A stretch of DNA of 64,000 nt from positions 3,534,001 through 3,598,000 of the forward strand of contig NZ_JARVZZ010000001.1 of NCBI RefSeq assembly GCF_029846115.1. Direction: 5' to 3'. Source of the DNA: Serratia marcescens (lineage in GTDB: Bacteria > Pseudomonadota > Gammaproteobacteria > Enterobacterales > Enterobacteriaceae). Each line of letters starts with the position of its first letter. The first letter of the stretch is position 1. A model generated the notes under the pieces. The model ran no database searches. It saw only the letters and a list, made by a program, of their open reading frames with translations, and was not told the DNA's origin. Shown here one piece after another: positions 16,987 through 25,723 of this stretch. Both the position numbers and the translations under genes were made by a program.

Positions 16987-17823
16987 ATGCTTTTATCTCA
17001 CACTTTTCTTCGTCTTCCTGCCCGGCGTTTCGGCGCCGCACTTCTGTTCAGCCTGCTGTTCGTTTTGGCGCCCGTGCATGCCGCTGCGCCGCCGCTGGTA
17101 CTGAATGCCAAATCAGTGCTGGTCGTCAATCAACGCACCGGAAAGACGCTCTATCAGAAGCAGCCAAACCGCGTGCTGCCGATTGCCTCGCTCACCAAGC
17201 TGATGACCGCCATGGTCGCCCTGGACAGCAAACGCCCGATGGGCAGCAGGCTGAAAGTCACCGCCGCCGATCGCGATCTGCTGAAAAAAACCCATTCGCG
17301 CCTGACCATCGGCTCGGTGCTCAGCCGCCGCGACATGCTGCACATCGCCCTGATGTCTTCGGAGAACCGCGCCGCCGCGGCGCTGAGCCGCAGCTATCCC
17401 GGCGGGCGCAAGGCCTTCGTGGCGAAAATGAACCAGAAAGCGCGCGCCATCGGCATGAAACGCGCCCGCTTCTACGATCCGACCGGGCTGACGCCGCGCA
17501 ATGTGGCGACCGCCAACGATCTGCTGAAGATGGTCAATCACGCCTATCGTTATCAGTCAATTCGCCGCTTCAGCACCGACAAGCAGCAGATCGTGCGCCC
17601 TGGCCGCGGCCAGCTGGTCTACCGCAGCTCCAACGGCCTGATCAATAATCCGGCCTGGAAAATTCAGCTGCAGAAAACCGGCTTTACCGACGAGGCCGGC
17701 CACTGCCTGGTGATGCGCACCACCATCAAAGGGCAGCCGGTGGTGATGATCCTGCTCGGCGCGCAGCCGCGCTACGGCCACTACCGTGACGCCATTCGTC
17801 TGAAGGCCTGGCTCGAGGGATAA
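16987..17823 (+). CDS. pbpG: D-alanyl-D-alanine endopeptidase, PbpG (PBP7)-like
   Basis: 278 residues, somewhat shorter than E. coli PbpG (about 310), mainly for lack of the basic C-terminal tail. A signal peptide ends near VHA-AAPP. The three penicillin-binding motifs are present: SLTK (in PIASLTKLMTAM), SEN (in LMSSENRAAAAL) and KTG (in LQKTGFTDEAGHCLVM). It cleaves D-Ala-mDAP cross-links of peptidoglycan in the periplasm. The match with PbpG extends through YPGGRKAFVAKMNQKARAIGM and the TGLTPRNVATANDL block. Monocistronic. Confidence 0.88.
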   Translation: MLLSHTFLRLPARRFGAALLFSLLFVLAPVHAAAPPLVLNAKSVLVVNQRTGKTLYQKQPNRVLPIASLTKLMTAMVALDSKRPMGSRLKVTAADRDLLKKTHSRLTIGSVLSRRDMLHIALMSSENRAAAALSRSYPGGRKAFVAKMNQKARAIGMKRARFYDPTGLTPRNVATANDLLKMVNHAYRYQSIRRFSTDKQQIVRPGRGQLVYRSSNGLINNPAWKIQLQKTGFTDEAGHCLVMRTTIKGQPVVMILLGAQPRYGHYRDAIRLKAWLEG

Positions 17824-17961
17824 CATCGCGGCGCTTTACCGTTCTGCGCATATCCAAATTCGTTTTGGATCAATGGAATATCCTATCGCCAATCAGTATT
17901 AAGGCGCACGCCGCCCGCATGGTATTTGTCAGGCATATCTGATGAGGAAAGGAGCGGGAAA

Positions 17962-18948
17962 ATGGCTTATGCCTTGAGCATATTGGAAAAGAGTCCGATC
18001 GCCGACGGGGAAAGCGCCGCGCAGGCGCTGGCGCGCACGCTGCATCTGGCGCAGCAGGCGGAACGCTGGGGCTACCGACGTTTCTGGCTGGCGGAGCACC
18101 ACAACACGCCGCAGCTCGCCTGCCCGTCGCCGGAAGTGCTGATCGGCTACCTGCTCGGCCAGACGTCGCGCATTCGCATCGGCTCCGGCGGCGTGATGCT
18201 GCAACACTACAGCGCCTACAAGGTGGCCGAAAACTTTAACCTGCTGGCGGCGTTGGCGCCGGGGCGCGTCGATCTCGGGGTGGGCAAAGCGCCCGGCGGG
18301 CTGCCGCTCGCCACCCAAGCGCTGCAGGCCGCCCATGACCGGCAACACAAACCGGCCTTTCCACAGCAGCTGTCGCAGCTGACCGCCTATCTGAACGACG
18401 ACGCCGAACCGGGCCTGAGCGCCACGCCGCTGCCGCCGCATACCGCCCAGCGCTTCCTGCTCGGCGCCAGCAAAGAGAGCGCGACGCTGGCGGCCGAATC
18501 CGGCTGGGCCTTCGTGTTCGCCGCGCATCTGAACGGCAATCCGCAAGATATCCGGGAGGCACTGGCGCACTATGCCGCACTGAGCGGCGGCCGCAAGGCG
18601 CTGCTGGCGGTAGCGGCGATCGTGGCGCCAAGTGCGGAACAGGCCGCGGCGCTGGCGGCGGATATACAGCAATACCGCGTACATGTCGCCGGTGAGCAGA
18701 GCGTGACCGTCGGCAGCCTGGCGCAGGCGGAAAGTTTCGTGCAGCAGGCCGGCGCCACCGACTACCGCATCGAGCCGCGAGAAAACCATATCCTGCTCGG
18801 CACCGCGCAGCAGGTGCATCAGCAACTGGCGCAGCTGCAGCTGCAGTACGGCGTGGACGAGTTCATCATCGACACGCCGATCGCCGAACCGACCGCCCGG
18901 TTAACCTCACTACGACAGTTGGCGGAGGAGAACCTGACGCCGGCCTAG
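17962..18948 (+). CDS. luciferase-like (LLM class, MsnO8-type) flavin oxidoreductase
   Basis: 328 residues from ATG 17962 (MAYALSILEKSPIADGE), chosen for its AAAGGAG upstream; a TTG at 17926 has none. It is a bacterial-luciferase-fold monooxygenase: AERWGYRRFWLAEHHNTPQLA, IRIGSGGVMLQHYSAYKVAENF, GRVDLGVGKAPGG and FIIDTPIAEPTAR. These suit the MsnO8 subgroup, FMN-dependent with unknown physiological substrate. The stop overlaps the stop of the convergent MocR gene by 3 bases, and no operon partner is seen. Confidence 0.87.
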   Translation: MAYALSILEKSPIADGESAAQALARTLHLAQQAERWGYRRFWLAEHHNTPQLACPSPEVLIGYLLGQTSRIRIGSGGVMLQHYSAYKVAENFNLLAALAPGRVDLGVGKAPGGLPLATQALQAAHDRQHKPAFPQQLSQLTAYLNDDAEPGLSATPLPPHTAQRFLLGASKESATLAAESGWAFVFAAHLNGNPQDIREALAHYAALSGGRKALLAVAAIVAPSAEQAAALAADIQQYRVHVAGEQSVTVGSLAQAESFVQQAGATDYRIEPRENHILLGTAQQVHQQLAQLQLQYGVDEFIIDTPIAEPTARLTSLRQLAEENLTPA

Positions 18949-20249
18949 TTGATCGCCGCGCGGGTCCGCATGGCGTCGGCCAGATCCTGCGCCAACGACG
19001 CCAGCTGCGTCGGCACCACGTTGGCCAGGCTGACGCGGATCGCAGGATCGCCCTTCAGGCGGAAAGGCTCGCCGCCCTGCACCAACCACCCCCGCTGCGC
19101 CATCAGCTGCGTGGCGGCGGTTTCCGACCGCACCGGCAACCACAGATGCAGCCCTTCACCTACCGCCAGCACCGTATGATTCAGCGCATTGAGCCGCCGC
19201 ACCAGTTCATCCCTTCTGGCCTGATACGCCTGTTGCGCCCGCTGCAGCTGCCCTTCCTGCAAGGCCTGCCCCCACAGTCTGGCGGCAATCTGCTGCAAGA
19301 TATGGCTGACCCAGCGCTCGCTGATGTACTGATCGGCGCGCATCGCCTGCAGCAACGTCGGGTTGCCGCAGGCCAGCGCGATGCGCAGATCCGGGCTGAG
19401 AAACTTGCTCAGCGACAGCACGTACAGGCCGCCATCGCCGTCGAACGGCAGATGCAGCGGCTGTTGCGACAGCGGCCCCCAGAAGTCGTCGACGATCGCC
19501 AGACACTGCGGATTTTCGCTGAGAAAACGCCGCCACTGCTGCGCGCGCTGCGCAGAGAGCGAGGCGCCGGTCGGATTGTGGGCGCGCGGCGTCAGGATCA
19601 CCGCGCCCGCCGCTCCGCTTTCCGGCAACCGGCACCCCTGTTCATCCATCGCCAGCGGCAGTGGCCGCAGACGCAGGTGGCGCAGCAGCGTCAATAGCGG
19701 CGGCCAGCAGGGATCTTCCACCCATACCGCCGCGCCCGGCTGCACATGGCAGCGCAGCGCCTTTTCCATCGCGTCCAGCGCGCCGGAGAACACCGCCGGT
19801 TCCCCCAGGCTAACGCCCTGGCGGCCGAGCCACTCACGCCCCAGACCGGTCAATACCGGCAGATCGCCGCTGATGTCATAGCCGTTTTGCTGCGGGAACA
19901 CCTCCGTCGCACCCAGCGCCAACGCCGGCAACAGGGCGGCATCCAGGTTGCCGCTGGCCAGATCGCACATCCCCGCCGGCACCTGACGCGGCACATAGGC
20001 CGCACTCACCGCCGCCAGCGGCGGTTCCAGCACCACCGTTCCCGCCCGCCCGCGCGTCGCCACAAGGCCGGCATCACGCAATCGGGCATAAGCGCTGGCG
20101 ACGGTATTCGGGTTGACCTCCAGCTCCGCCGCCAGTTGGCGTACCGGCGGCAACAGCTCGCCCGGCCGCAGTGCGCCGTCTTTGATGCGTGCGGCGATCT
20201 GCTCGGCAATCTGGACAGCGCCGCCGCCTTTTGCATACAATGAAGTCAT
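18945..20249 (-). CDS. ptsJ: MocR-type (GntR + aminotransferase fold) regulator, PtsJ-like
   Basis: 434 residues from ATG 20249 (MTSLYAKGG), which has AAGGA just upstream; the open frame extends further but lacks a good site. The N-terminal GntR winged helix reads AEQIAARIKDGALRPGELLPPVRQLAAELEVNPNTVASAYARL. The rest is a type I aminotransferase domain with the PLP-lysine in LSLSKFLSPDLRIA. MocR proteins sense PLP or its analogues. In Salmonella PtsJ regulates the adjacent pdxK; here a PdxK-like kinase operon is divergent from it, giving the same logic. The symbol is by family and context. Confidence 0.85.
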   Translation of the reverse strand: MTSLYAKGGGAVQIAEQIAARIKDGALRPGELLPPVRQLAAELEVNPNTVASAYARLRDAGLVATRGRAGTVVLEPPLAAVSAAYVPRQVPAGMCDLASGNLDAALLPALALGATEVFPQQNGYDISGDLPVLTGLGREWLGRQGVSLGEPAVFSGALDAMEKALRCHVQPGAAVWVEDPCWPPLLTLLRHLRLRPLPLAMDEQGCRLPESGAAGAVILTPRAHNPTGASLSAQRAQQWRRFLSENPQCLAIVDDFWGPLSQQPLHLPFDGDGGLYVLSLSKFLSPDLRIALACGNPTLLQAMRADQYISERWVSHILQQIAARLWGQALQEGQLQRAQQAYQARRDELVRRLNALNHTVLAVGEGLHLWLPVRSETAATQLMAQRGWLVQGGEPFRLKGDPAIRVSLANVVPTQLASLAQDLADAMRTRAAIN

Positions 20250-20259
20250 ACATAAATCC

Positions 20260-20277
20260 TTTTGTACTAGTTCAAAA
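20260..20277. promoter_or_regulatory. near-perfect palindrome in the ptsJ/pdxK divergent region
   Basis: TTTTG-T-ACTAGT-T-CAAAA: 18 bp, symmetric except one T/T pair. It lies 11 bases upstream of the MocR start and about 40 bases before the first gene of the divergent operon. Candidate MocR operator; binding is inferred. Confidence 0.5.
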
Positions 20278-20315
20278 TAGATTACCCGTTTCCGCGGCCA
20301 AAAGTAAGGGGTTCC

Positions 20316-20570
20316 ATGGATAAACATTACGTGCTCGACATTCAGTATGCAGGAAAAGCCTTTGCCCGCCTGCAGATGTTCACGCCCTGGGCGGCCGATC
20401 AGCTGGAGCAGGCGTGCGCGCTGTTTCCGGCCGCGCAGGGGTATCAGGTGCAGCTCAGCCAGATCAGCGAACGCCGCATCGTCTACCAGAGCGGCGCGCA
20501 AGGCATCACCGTACTGGGCGAGTCGCTGGCGCTGACGCCGTTCACCCACGCTCACGAGGTTAAACAATGA
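20316..20570 (+). CDS. small protein of unknown function in the pdxK-like operon
   Basis: 84 residues. No family is recognised. The sequence has alternating beta-like stretches (HYVLDIQYAGKAF, GYQVQLSQISERRIVYQSGAQGITVLGE) around one helix (AADQLEQACALF). There is no signal peptide or membrane helix. The start has GGGG upstream, and the stop overlaps the next ATG by 4 bases (ATGA), strong evidence that it is a real translated gene coupled to the glutamine amidotransferase. Its place at the head of a MocR-controlled operon suggests a link with vitamin B6 or amine metabolism. Confidence 0.75.
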   Translation: MDKHYVLDIQYAGKAFARLQMFTPWAADQLEQACALFPAAQGYQVQLSQISERRIVYQSGAQGITVLGESLALTPFTHAHEVKQ

Positions 20571-21283
20571 AAAAAGCCGTCGCTATTCGACACGTCAATT
20601 TCGAAAACCTGGGCATCCTCGGTTCCCTGCTCTCGCTGCGTGGCTATCAAATCGACTATTACGATGCCGGGCGTGATGATATTCGTGCTATCAATAATGA
20701 AGAGACCGATCTGTTGGTGGTGCTCGGCGGGCCGATCAGCGCCGCCCAGCACTTTTCCGGCGCGCTGCGCTATGATTTTCTCGACCATGAATTGGCGCTG
20801 GTCAAACAGCGCCTGGCACAGCGGCGCCCGACCCTCGGGGTGTGTCTTGGCGCCCAGGTGATCGCTCAGGCGCTGGGCGCCGACGTGATCTCGCTCGGCG
20901 TCAAAGAGATCGGCTTCGCCCCGCTGACCACGCTCACGGCACAAGACGACTCGGTGCTGGCGCCGCTGGCCGATACGCCGGTGCTGCACTGGCACGGCGA
21001 TATGTTCATGATCCCGGAGGGCGCCCGCTGCTTGGCCGGCACGGCGGTTTGCCCGCATCAGGCCTTTGACTATCAGGGGTTCGCGCTCGGCCTGCAGTTC
21101 CATCTGGAGGCGGATCATCGCGATATCGAACGCTGGCTGATTGGCCATGCCTGCGAGCTGGAACTGGCCGACATCGCGCCCCAGAGCCTGCGCGAACAGG
21201 CGGCGCGCCACGGCGCACAGCTGGAACAGCGCGCGCGGCAGGTTTTCGCACGCTGGCTGGATAATAACGAACCAAGGATGTAA
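20567..21283 (+). CDS. class I glutamine amidotransferase (GATase1) domain protein
   Basis: 238 residues. The catalytic triad is complete: Cys in GVCLGAQVIAQALGA, and His and Glu in LQFHLEADH. The N-terminal half (DLLVVLGGPISAAQHFSG) carries the oxyanion glycine. Such free-standing proteins resemble GMP synthase GATase domains and hydrolyse glutamine or gamma-glutamyl amides. The synthase partner is not encoded next to it, so the amine acceptor is unknown. It lies between the small unknown gene (4-base overlap) and the pdxK-like gene (3-base gap), so it is co-expressed with a B6 kinase. Confidence 0.88.
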   Translation: MKKAVAIRHVNFENLGILGSLLSLRGYQIDYYDAGRDDIRAINNEETDLLVVLGGPISAAQHFSGALRYDFLDHELALVKQRLAQRRPTLGVCLGAQVIAQALGADVISLGVKEIGFAPLTTLTAQDDSVLAPLADTPVLHWHGDMFMIPEGARCLAGTAVCPHQAFDYQGFALGLQFHLEADHRDIERWLIGHACELELADIAPQSLREQAARHGAQLEQRARQVFARWLDNNEPRM

Positions 21284-21286
21284 CTC

Positions 21287-22129
21287 ATGCAACAAACTGC
21301 TCCCTTGCGATCACCGTCCATCGATGTGATCAGCATTCAATCTCAGGTGGTCTACGGCAGCGTCGGCAACGGTATCGCCTACCGCGCCCTGTTGAAAAAG
21401 GGGCTGGAAGCGCTGCAGGTGCCTAGCGTACTGTTCGGCTGCCCGCCCTATTACGGCAAGCCGCACGGCGGCGTCATCTCCGGCGAGTGGTTCGGCGGCT
21501 TTCTCGACGATCTGATCGCCCGTGGCGTGATGAAGCGCACCCGGGCGGTGATTGTCGGCTACCTGGGCGACGCGATGCAGTGCCATATTCTGGCCAACTG
21601 GCTGCAGCGGGTGCGCTCGATCAATCCCCAAATAAAAATCTATATCGATCCGGTGATGGGCGATTACGGCGAAGGGATCTACGTGGATGAGCGCATCGTC
21701 AGCTGCTATCGCTCGCCGTTCCTGCGGCTGGCCAACGGCCTGACGCCGAACGGCTTCGAACTGGAACAGCTGTGCGGCCGGCAACTGAGCAGCCAAGAGC
21801 AGACGCAGCACGCCGCGCAGGCGCTGTTGAACGACACCACCGAATGGGTGCTGGTCACCAGCGCGCCGGGCGTCGCGCAGCACGAAGACGAGGTGGGATT
21901 GATGCTGGTCACCCGGCAGGAAACGCAGTGCTTTACCCATCCGAAGGTGAAATCGGCGGTCAAAGGCACCGGCGATCTGTTCGCCGCCTTGCTGGTCAGC
22001 CATCTGCTGCACGGCGCCGCGCTCGACGCAGCCGTGGTCGCCGCCGGCGGCGAAGTGTGCGACGTGCTGGCCGAAGCGGCGCATTTCGGTTGGGAAGAAA
22101 TCGGCAGCCTGCGGGCGTTAAAACCGTAA
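21287..22129 (+). CDS. pdxK: pyridoxal/pyridoxine kinase, PdxK-like
   Basis: 280 residues of the ribokinase-fold B6 kinase family. The sequence IDVISIQSQVVYGSVGNGIAYRAL resembles E. coli PdxK more than PdxY. GGVISGEWFGGFLDDL, DPVMGDYGEGIYV, LTPNGFELEQLCG and the anion-hole motif VKGTGDLFAALLVSHLL (catalytic Asp) complete it. It phosphorylates pyridoxal, pyridoxine or pyridoxamine with ATP to feed the PLP pool. It is the last gene of a three-gene operon divergent from a MocR regulator, so it is probably PLP-controlled. Confidence 0.87.
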   Translation: MQQTAPLRSPSIDVISIQSQVVYGSVGNGIAYRALLKKGLEALQVPSVLFGCPPYYGKPHGGVISGEWFGGFLDDLIARGVMKRTRAVIVGYLGDAMQCHILANWLQRVRSINPQIKIYIDPVMGDYGEGIYVDERIVSCYRSPFLRLANGLTPNGFELEQLCGRQLSSQEQTQHAAQALLNDTTEWVLVTSAPGVAQHEDEVGLMLVTRQETQCFTHPKVKSAVKGTGDLFAALLVSHLLHGAALDAAVVAAGGEVCDVLAEAAHFGWEEIGSLRALKP

Positions 22130-22143
22130 GGCCTGTGGAGAGT

Positions 22144-22165
22144 CAGGGGCAGCGTGCCGCCCCTG
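22144..22165. other. stem-loop between convergent genes
   Basis: CAGGGGC, loop of 8, GCCCCTG. A nested TGATATTTATCA follows. No adjacent T run in either direction; it may still slow both convergent transcripts. Confidence 0.4.
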
Positions 22166-22172
22166 ATAAATA

Positions 22173-22886
22173 TCAGCGTTTTTTCTTTTTGTTGAAATCC
22201 AGCTCGAAGGCGAACACCGCGCTCTGAATTTTGCGCTCCATCGCCAGCCCCAGCTTGAGGAAGCGGCACGACAGGCGCGAGAAGTGCACCACCTGGTCGT
22301 TATCGTCGGTTTCCTGATCGTCGTTGACCACCACCAGCTCCATGTTGACCTTGAAGCTGCCGTAGCTGCCCAGATCCAACTCCGCTTTCTTGAACTGCAG
22401 ACCCGGCTGAAAGAAATCCGGCAGCGGGCCGTCGAAACGCAAACCGACGCCGCCGGCGGACAGATCGTGGATCCGCAGCTCATAAGGCGTGCCGTCCGGG
22501 TATTCGCCGGTACAGAAGAATTGGCGCCAGTGCGGTGTGGTGATGCGGAACTGGCGACGGCGCTGGATGTAGACCAACTCCTGCGGCAGCCGGGTCGAGC
22601 AGGCCTGGACGCCCTGATGTTCGGTCAGTTCCGCCTGGCCGACGGAAAACTCGATTTTGGCGTCGTTGCTTTCAATCACGATGGTGCAGGCGCCGTCGAT
22701 GGCGTTTTCCGCCTCCTCACCGCTAAACACGATATTGTCCGGCCCGACGCTCAATAACAGACTTTGAAACCGGTGCTGCTGATTTTCTACGCGCAGCGGC
22801 GTGCGTTGTTTGCAAATTTCACGCAGAATCGCCAGAACTTCAAAACGCTCCCGTTTGATAAACAGTCCGTTATCGCTGTGCTCCAC
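22173..22886 (-). CDS. ycgR: flagellar brake protein YcgR (PilZ domain)
   Basis: 237 residues, near the usual length. N-terminal YcgR domain at about 10-105, then the PilZ domain. The cyclic-di-GMP binding marks are both visible: RRRQFR at 109-114 (RxxxR) and DLSAGG at 141-146 (D/NxSxxG). YcgR bound to c-di-GMP interacts with the flagellar motor and slows swimming. It is transcribed alone. No convincing sigma-28 promoter was found upstream, although flagellar control would be expected. Confidence 0.92.
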   Translation of the reverse strand: MEHSDNGLFIKRERFEVLAILREICKQRTPLRVENQQHRFQSLLLSVGPDNIVFSGEEAENAIDGACTIVIESNDAKIEFSVGQAELTEHQGVQACSTRLPQELVYIQRRRQFRITTPHWRQFFCTGEYPDGTPYELRIHDLSAGGVGLRFDGPLPDFFQPGLQFKKAELDLGSYGSFKVNMELVVVNDDQETDDNDQVVHFSRLSCRFLKLGLAMERKIQSAVFAFELDFNKKKKR

Positions 22887-22962
22887 ACGTCTCTCCTGAC
22901 TTTTTTTCTAATGACGTATTACGTATTCCTTACGGTTATCATCTCTGGGAATATTCCTAAAG

Positions 22963-23745
22963 TCAAATTTGCCAACGCTGCCAAGCCTGCGGCAACAGGC
23001 GTGCGAAACGTTTCGCCCACGCCTGTTGCCCGCGTTCGTCGGCGATCAGATCCTGGCGGATTTCGATGCCGACATAAGGCAAACCGCGACGTTCTGCGTG
23101 GACCGGCAACGTGTAGTCAGTGGCGTCGGTCATCGCATAGGGTTCGTTGATCCCCACCTGCAAATCCCCCTCTTCGCGCAACAACTCGGCCAGCAGATGG
23201 GCAAATTCCGGGTAGCGGTTAAACAGCAGCCCCACCTGCCAGGGGCGCGATGCCCCTTTGAACACCGGCGTAAAACTGTGCATGGCGATCACCGCCGTCG
23301 GCAGTTCGCGCAGTTGGCGTTGCCCCAGATGATCGTCGATGGCGTGGTGATACGGCAAAAACACCTCGCGCTCGCGCGCCAGCGCGTGTTCGGCGTCGAT
23401 ACCGATATTGCCGGGGATCGGCGTCAGCTCGGACAAATGCGGGATCGAGCTGGCGATCCCGGGTGCCCGGTTGCAGTCGATCACCAGCCGTGAGTAACGC
23501 TGGTGGATCAGCGTGGCGTCCAGCTGACGGCTCAGATGGCGCGACACGCACAGCGCGCCGATATCCCAGCCGATGTGGCGTTCGATCTCCCCCGGCGGCA
23601 AACCGAGATCGCCGAGGGATTGCGGTATCGCCTTGCCGGCGTGATCGCACAGCAGCAAAAAGGGCGCTTTGCCGCGCGGGATTTCAACGGCAGCGGCAGA
23701 AGGTTCATCGGCGGACAATAACGGCGGGATAAACGAGTGAGGCAT
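22963..23745 (-). CDS. N-formylglutamate amidohydrolase family protein
   Basis: 260 residues. Family marks: PFLLLCDHAGKAIPQSLGDLGLP, HIGWDIGALCVSRHLS, SRLVIDCNRAPG, VIAMHSFTPVFKG and YVGIEIRQDLI. The family contains HutG-type enzymes releasing formate from N-formyl-L-glutamate and related hydrolases of unknown substrate. No hut genes are nearby, so histidine catabolism is not supported by context. Monocistronic, 76 bases upstream of ycgR in the same direction. Confidence 0.83.
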   Translation of the reverse strand: MPHSFIPPLLSADEPSAAAVEIPRGKAPFLLLCDHAGKAIPQSLGDLGLPPGEIERHIGWDIGALCVSRHLSRQLDATLIHQRYSRLVIDCNRAPGIASSIPHLSELTPIPGNIGIDAEHALAREREVFLPYHHAIDDHLGQRQLRELPTAVIAMHSFTPVFKGASRPWQVGLLFNRYPEFAHLLAELLREEGDLQVGINEPYAMTDATDYTLPVHAERRGLPYVGIEIRQDLIADERGQQAWAKRFARLLPQAWQRWQI

Positions 23746-23846
23746 GACGGGCTCCGGCGGTGGAAAGCAAAGCGTTTATCGTAGCGCTATCCCGTCGCCG
23801 GCCCCAAGGTCGTGCTTAGATCAAAAAGGCATGAGTCAGACTGTAG

Positions 23847-25568
23847 TCATGCCGTCTCGGCTGGCTGCGGCTGGTGCACCGCGATATAACGCTGATACCG
23901 CGACGGCTTGAGCCGCGTGGTATCCACCAGCACCAGCCCGTCGATGCAGTTGTTGAACGCCGGATCGGTGCCGAAGTCGATAAACTGCACCCCGCCCGGC
24001 TCGCACAATTCGGTGTACTGCTTGTACAGCGTCGGGATCGAGCAGCCGATGTTGCTGAGCAGGCTCTTCAGCCGCACCAGATCTTCCTGGTAGTTGTCCC
24101 CGGCAAACTGCGCCAGCACCTGCGGCAGCGATGCCGGATAAGGCCGACGCGACTGCGCGAACGCGTGATCCGGCGAGAAATAGAGCCGATAGAAGGCGAT
24201 CAGCAAATCGCGCGCCGCCAGCGGCATGCCGCCGGAGATCGACACCGGGCCGAACAGATAGCGATACTGCGGGTATTTCGACAGGTAGGCGCCGATGCCC
24301 AGCCACAAATAGTCCAGCCCGCGCTTGCCCCAATAGGCCGGCTGAATGAAGCTGCGCCCCAGCTCGATGCCCTGTGCCAGGATCGGTTCCATATCGCGGT
24401 CGTAGTGGAACAGGCTGTTGCTGTAGATGCTTTCCAGCCCTTTGCGTTCGATTTGTTCGGCGGTGGGGATAAAGCGATAGGCGCCGACGATCTCCAGCTC
24501 CTCCTCATCCCACAGCACCAGGTGATAATAGTCGTCGTCGTAGCTGTCCAGATCGCGGCGGCGACCGGAACCTTCCCCTACCGCGCGGAAGGCGATCTCG
24601 CGCAGACGCCCCAGCTCGCGCAGGATCGGCGTGCGCGCTTCGTCGCGGCGGCGATAGAGGTAGATGGTTTTACCGTCCGGCGTTACCCCCAACCGTTCGC
24701 AGTTCGCCAACGCCTTTTTCAGCTCCAGACGCTCTTCCGGCAGCGCGATCGGCGACTCGCTGGCGAACAGCCCCGGTTTGCCCTGGCCCAGGCGATACAC
24801 GTGGCGGCGAAAACGCTCCGCCAGATCCTTGGCGCTGGTGTGGCCGTCGTGCCAGCTGGCGAACGGCACACGGCCGCCGACGCGGATCTTGATGCGTCCG
24901 CCCCGCTGCTGGAACATTTCACGCACCAGCAGCAGCGTCGACAGCGGCCGGTAAACCAGCGAGGTAAAGTAGAACAGGTTGCTGTTGCGCGCGCTGATGT
25001 GGATTGGCACGATCGGCGCGCGCGCCTTGGCGGCCAGGCGCAGAAAGCCGGTATGCCAGTGGCCGTCGCGTATACCCTTCGGGCTCATGCGCGACACTTC
25101 TCCGGCCGGGAACAGGATCAGCGCGCCCTGATTGTCCAGCTGCTGCTGCATGCCTTCAATCTGCTTGCGGCTGGTTTTATAAGCGACGTTATCCACCGGC
25201 ACGAACAGGTTGCGCAGCGGTTCGATGTAGGTCAGCAGTTGGCTGGCCACCACTTTCACATCCGGACGCACCGCTGCGACGGCACGCAGCAGCACCAGGC
25301 CGTCGAGCGAGCCGATCGGGTGATTGGCGACGAGCACCACTGGCCCCTGGCTCGGAATGTTTTCCAGATCGCCGTCCACCAGCTCGCAGCTGAGGTTGAA
25401 GTAGTCCACCACCTGCTCGATCAGATCGAGCCCTTTCAGGTGGGGATAGTCGGCGGCGAACTGTTTGAATTCTTTTTCGAAGAGAAGGGTTCTTAGCAGG
25501 CTGCGCTGCCAGGCAGGGGTATTGCGGTGTGGAAATGCATCTTGCAACAGAGAATCCAGGCTGAACAT
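23847..25568 (-). CDS. olsF: bifunctional ornithine-lipid acyltransferase OlsF
   Basis: 573 residues from ATG 25568 (MFSLDSLLQDAFPH), which has AGGAG 8 bases upstream. It is a fusion. The N-terminal half is a PlsC-type acyltransferase (VANHPIGSLDGLVLLRAV carrying the NHxxxxD-type catalytic motif, and LILFPAGEVSR). The C-terminal half is an OlsB/hemolysin-type GNAT domain (VGAYRFIPTAEQIERKGLESIY onward). A two-domain protein of this build, OlsF, was described in Serratia proteamaculans as making ornithine lipids in two acylation steps, a phosphate-free membrane lipid. Monocistronic. Confidence 0.87.
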   Translation of the reverse strand: MFSLDSLLQDAFPHRNTPAWQRSLLRTLLFEKEFKQFAADYPHLKGLDLIEQVVDYFNLSCELVDGDLENIPSQGPVVLVANHPIGSLDGLVLLRAVAAVRPDVKVVASQLLTYIEPLRNLFVPVDNVAYKTSRKQIEGMQQQLDNQGALILFPAGEVSRMSPKGIRDGHWHTGFLRLAAKARAPIVPIHISARNSNLFYFTSLVYRPLSTLLLVREMFQQRGGRIKIRVGGRVPFASWHDGHTSAKDLAERFRRHVYRLGQGKPGLFASESPIALPEERLELKKALANCERLGVTPDGKTIYLYRRRDEARTPILRELGRLREIAFRAVGEGSGRRRDLDSYDDDYYHLVLWDEEELEIVGAYRFIPTAEQIERKGLESIYSNSLFHYDRDMEPILAQGIELGRSFIQPAYWGKRGLDYLWLGIGAYLSKYPQYRYLFGPVSISGGMPLAARDLLIAFYRLYFSPDHAFAQSRRPYPASLPQVLAQFAGDNYQEDLVRLKSLLSNIGCSIPTLYKQYTELCEPGGVQFIDFGTDPAFNNCIDGLVLVDTTRLKPSRYQRYIAVHQPQPAETA

Positions 25569-25687
25569 CGCGTTATCTCCTGACGTAGTCGCTGCAAACT
25601 TAAGCCAGAGCCGTGACTCTGACGTGTCAGTTACATGACAATAAAATGAATCCATCGACTATCAGGTATAGCAAAGTAATGGCGATT

Positions 25688-25716
25688 TGGGGGCGAAAGA
25701 CGCATTTTCGCCCCCA
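25688..25716. other. stem-loop at the edge of the amino-sugar cluster
   Basis: TGGGGGCGAAA, loop of 7, TTTCGCCCCCA. It lies just past the stop of the GH123-like gene. No T tract follows in the leftward direction, so termination is uncertain. A related CGCCCCCG hairpin lies at the other end of the cluster. Confidence 0.5.
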
Positions 25717-25723
25717 CTTGCCC

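Noticed and set aside
22887..22962. possible sigma-28 promoter before ycgR
   Set aside because: A GATGATAA resembles the -10 element but no acceptable -35 sits at the right distance.
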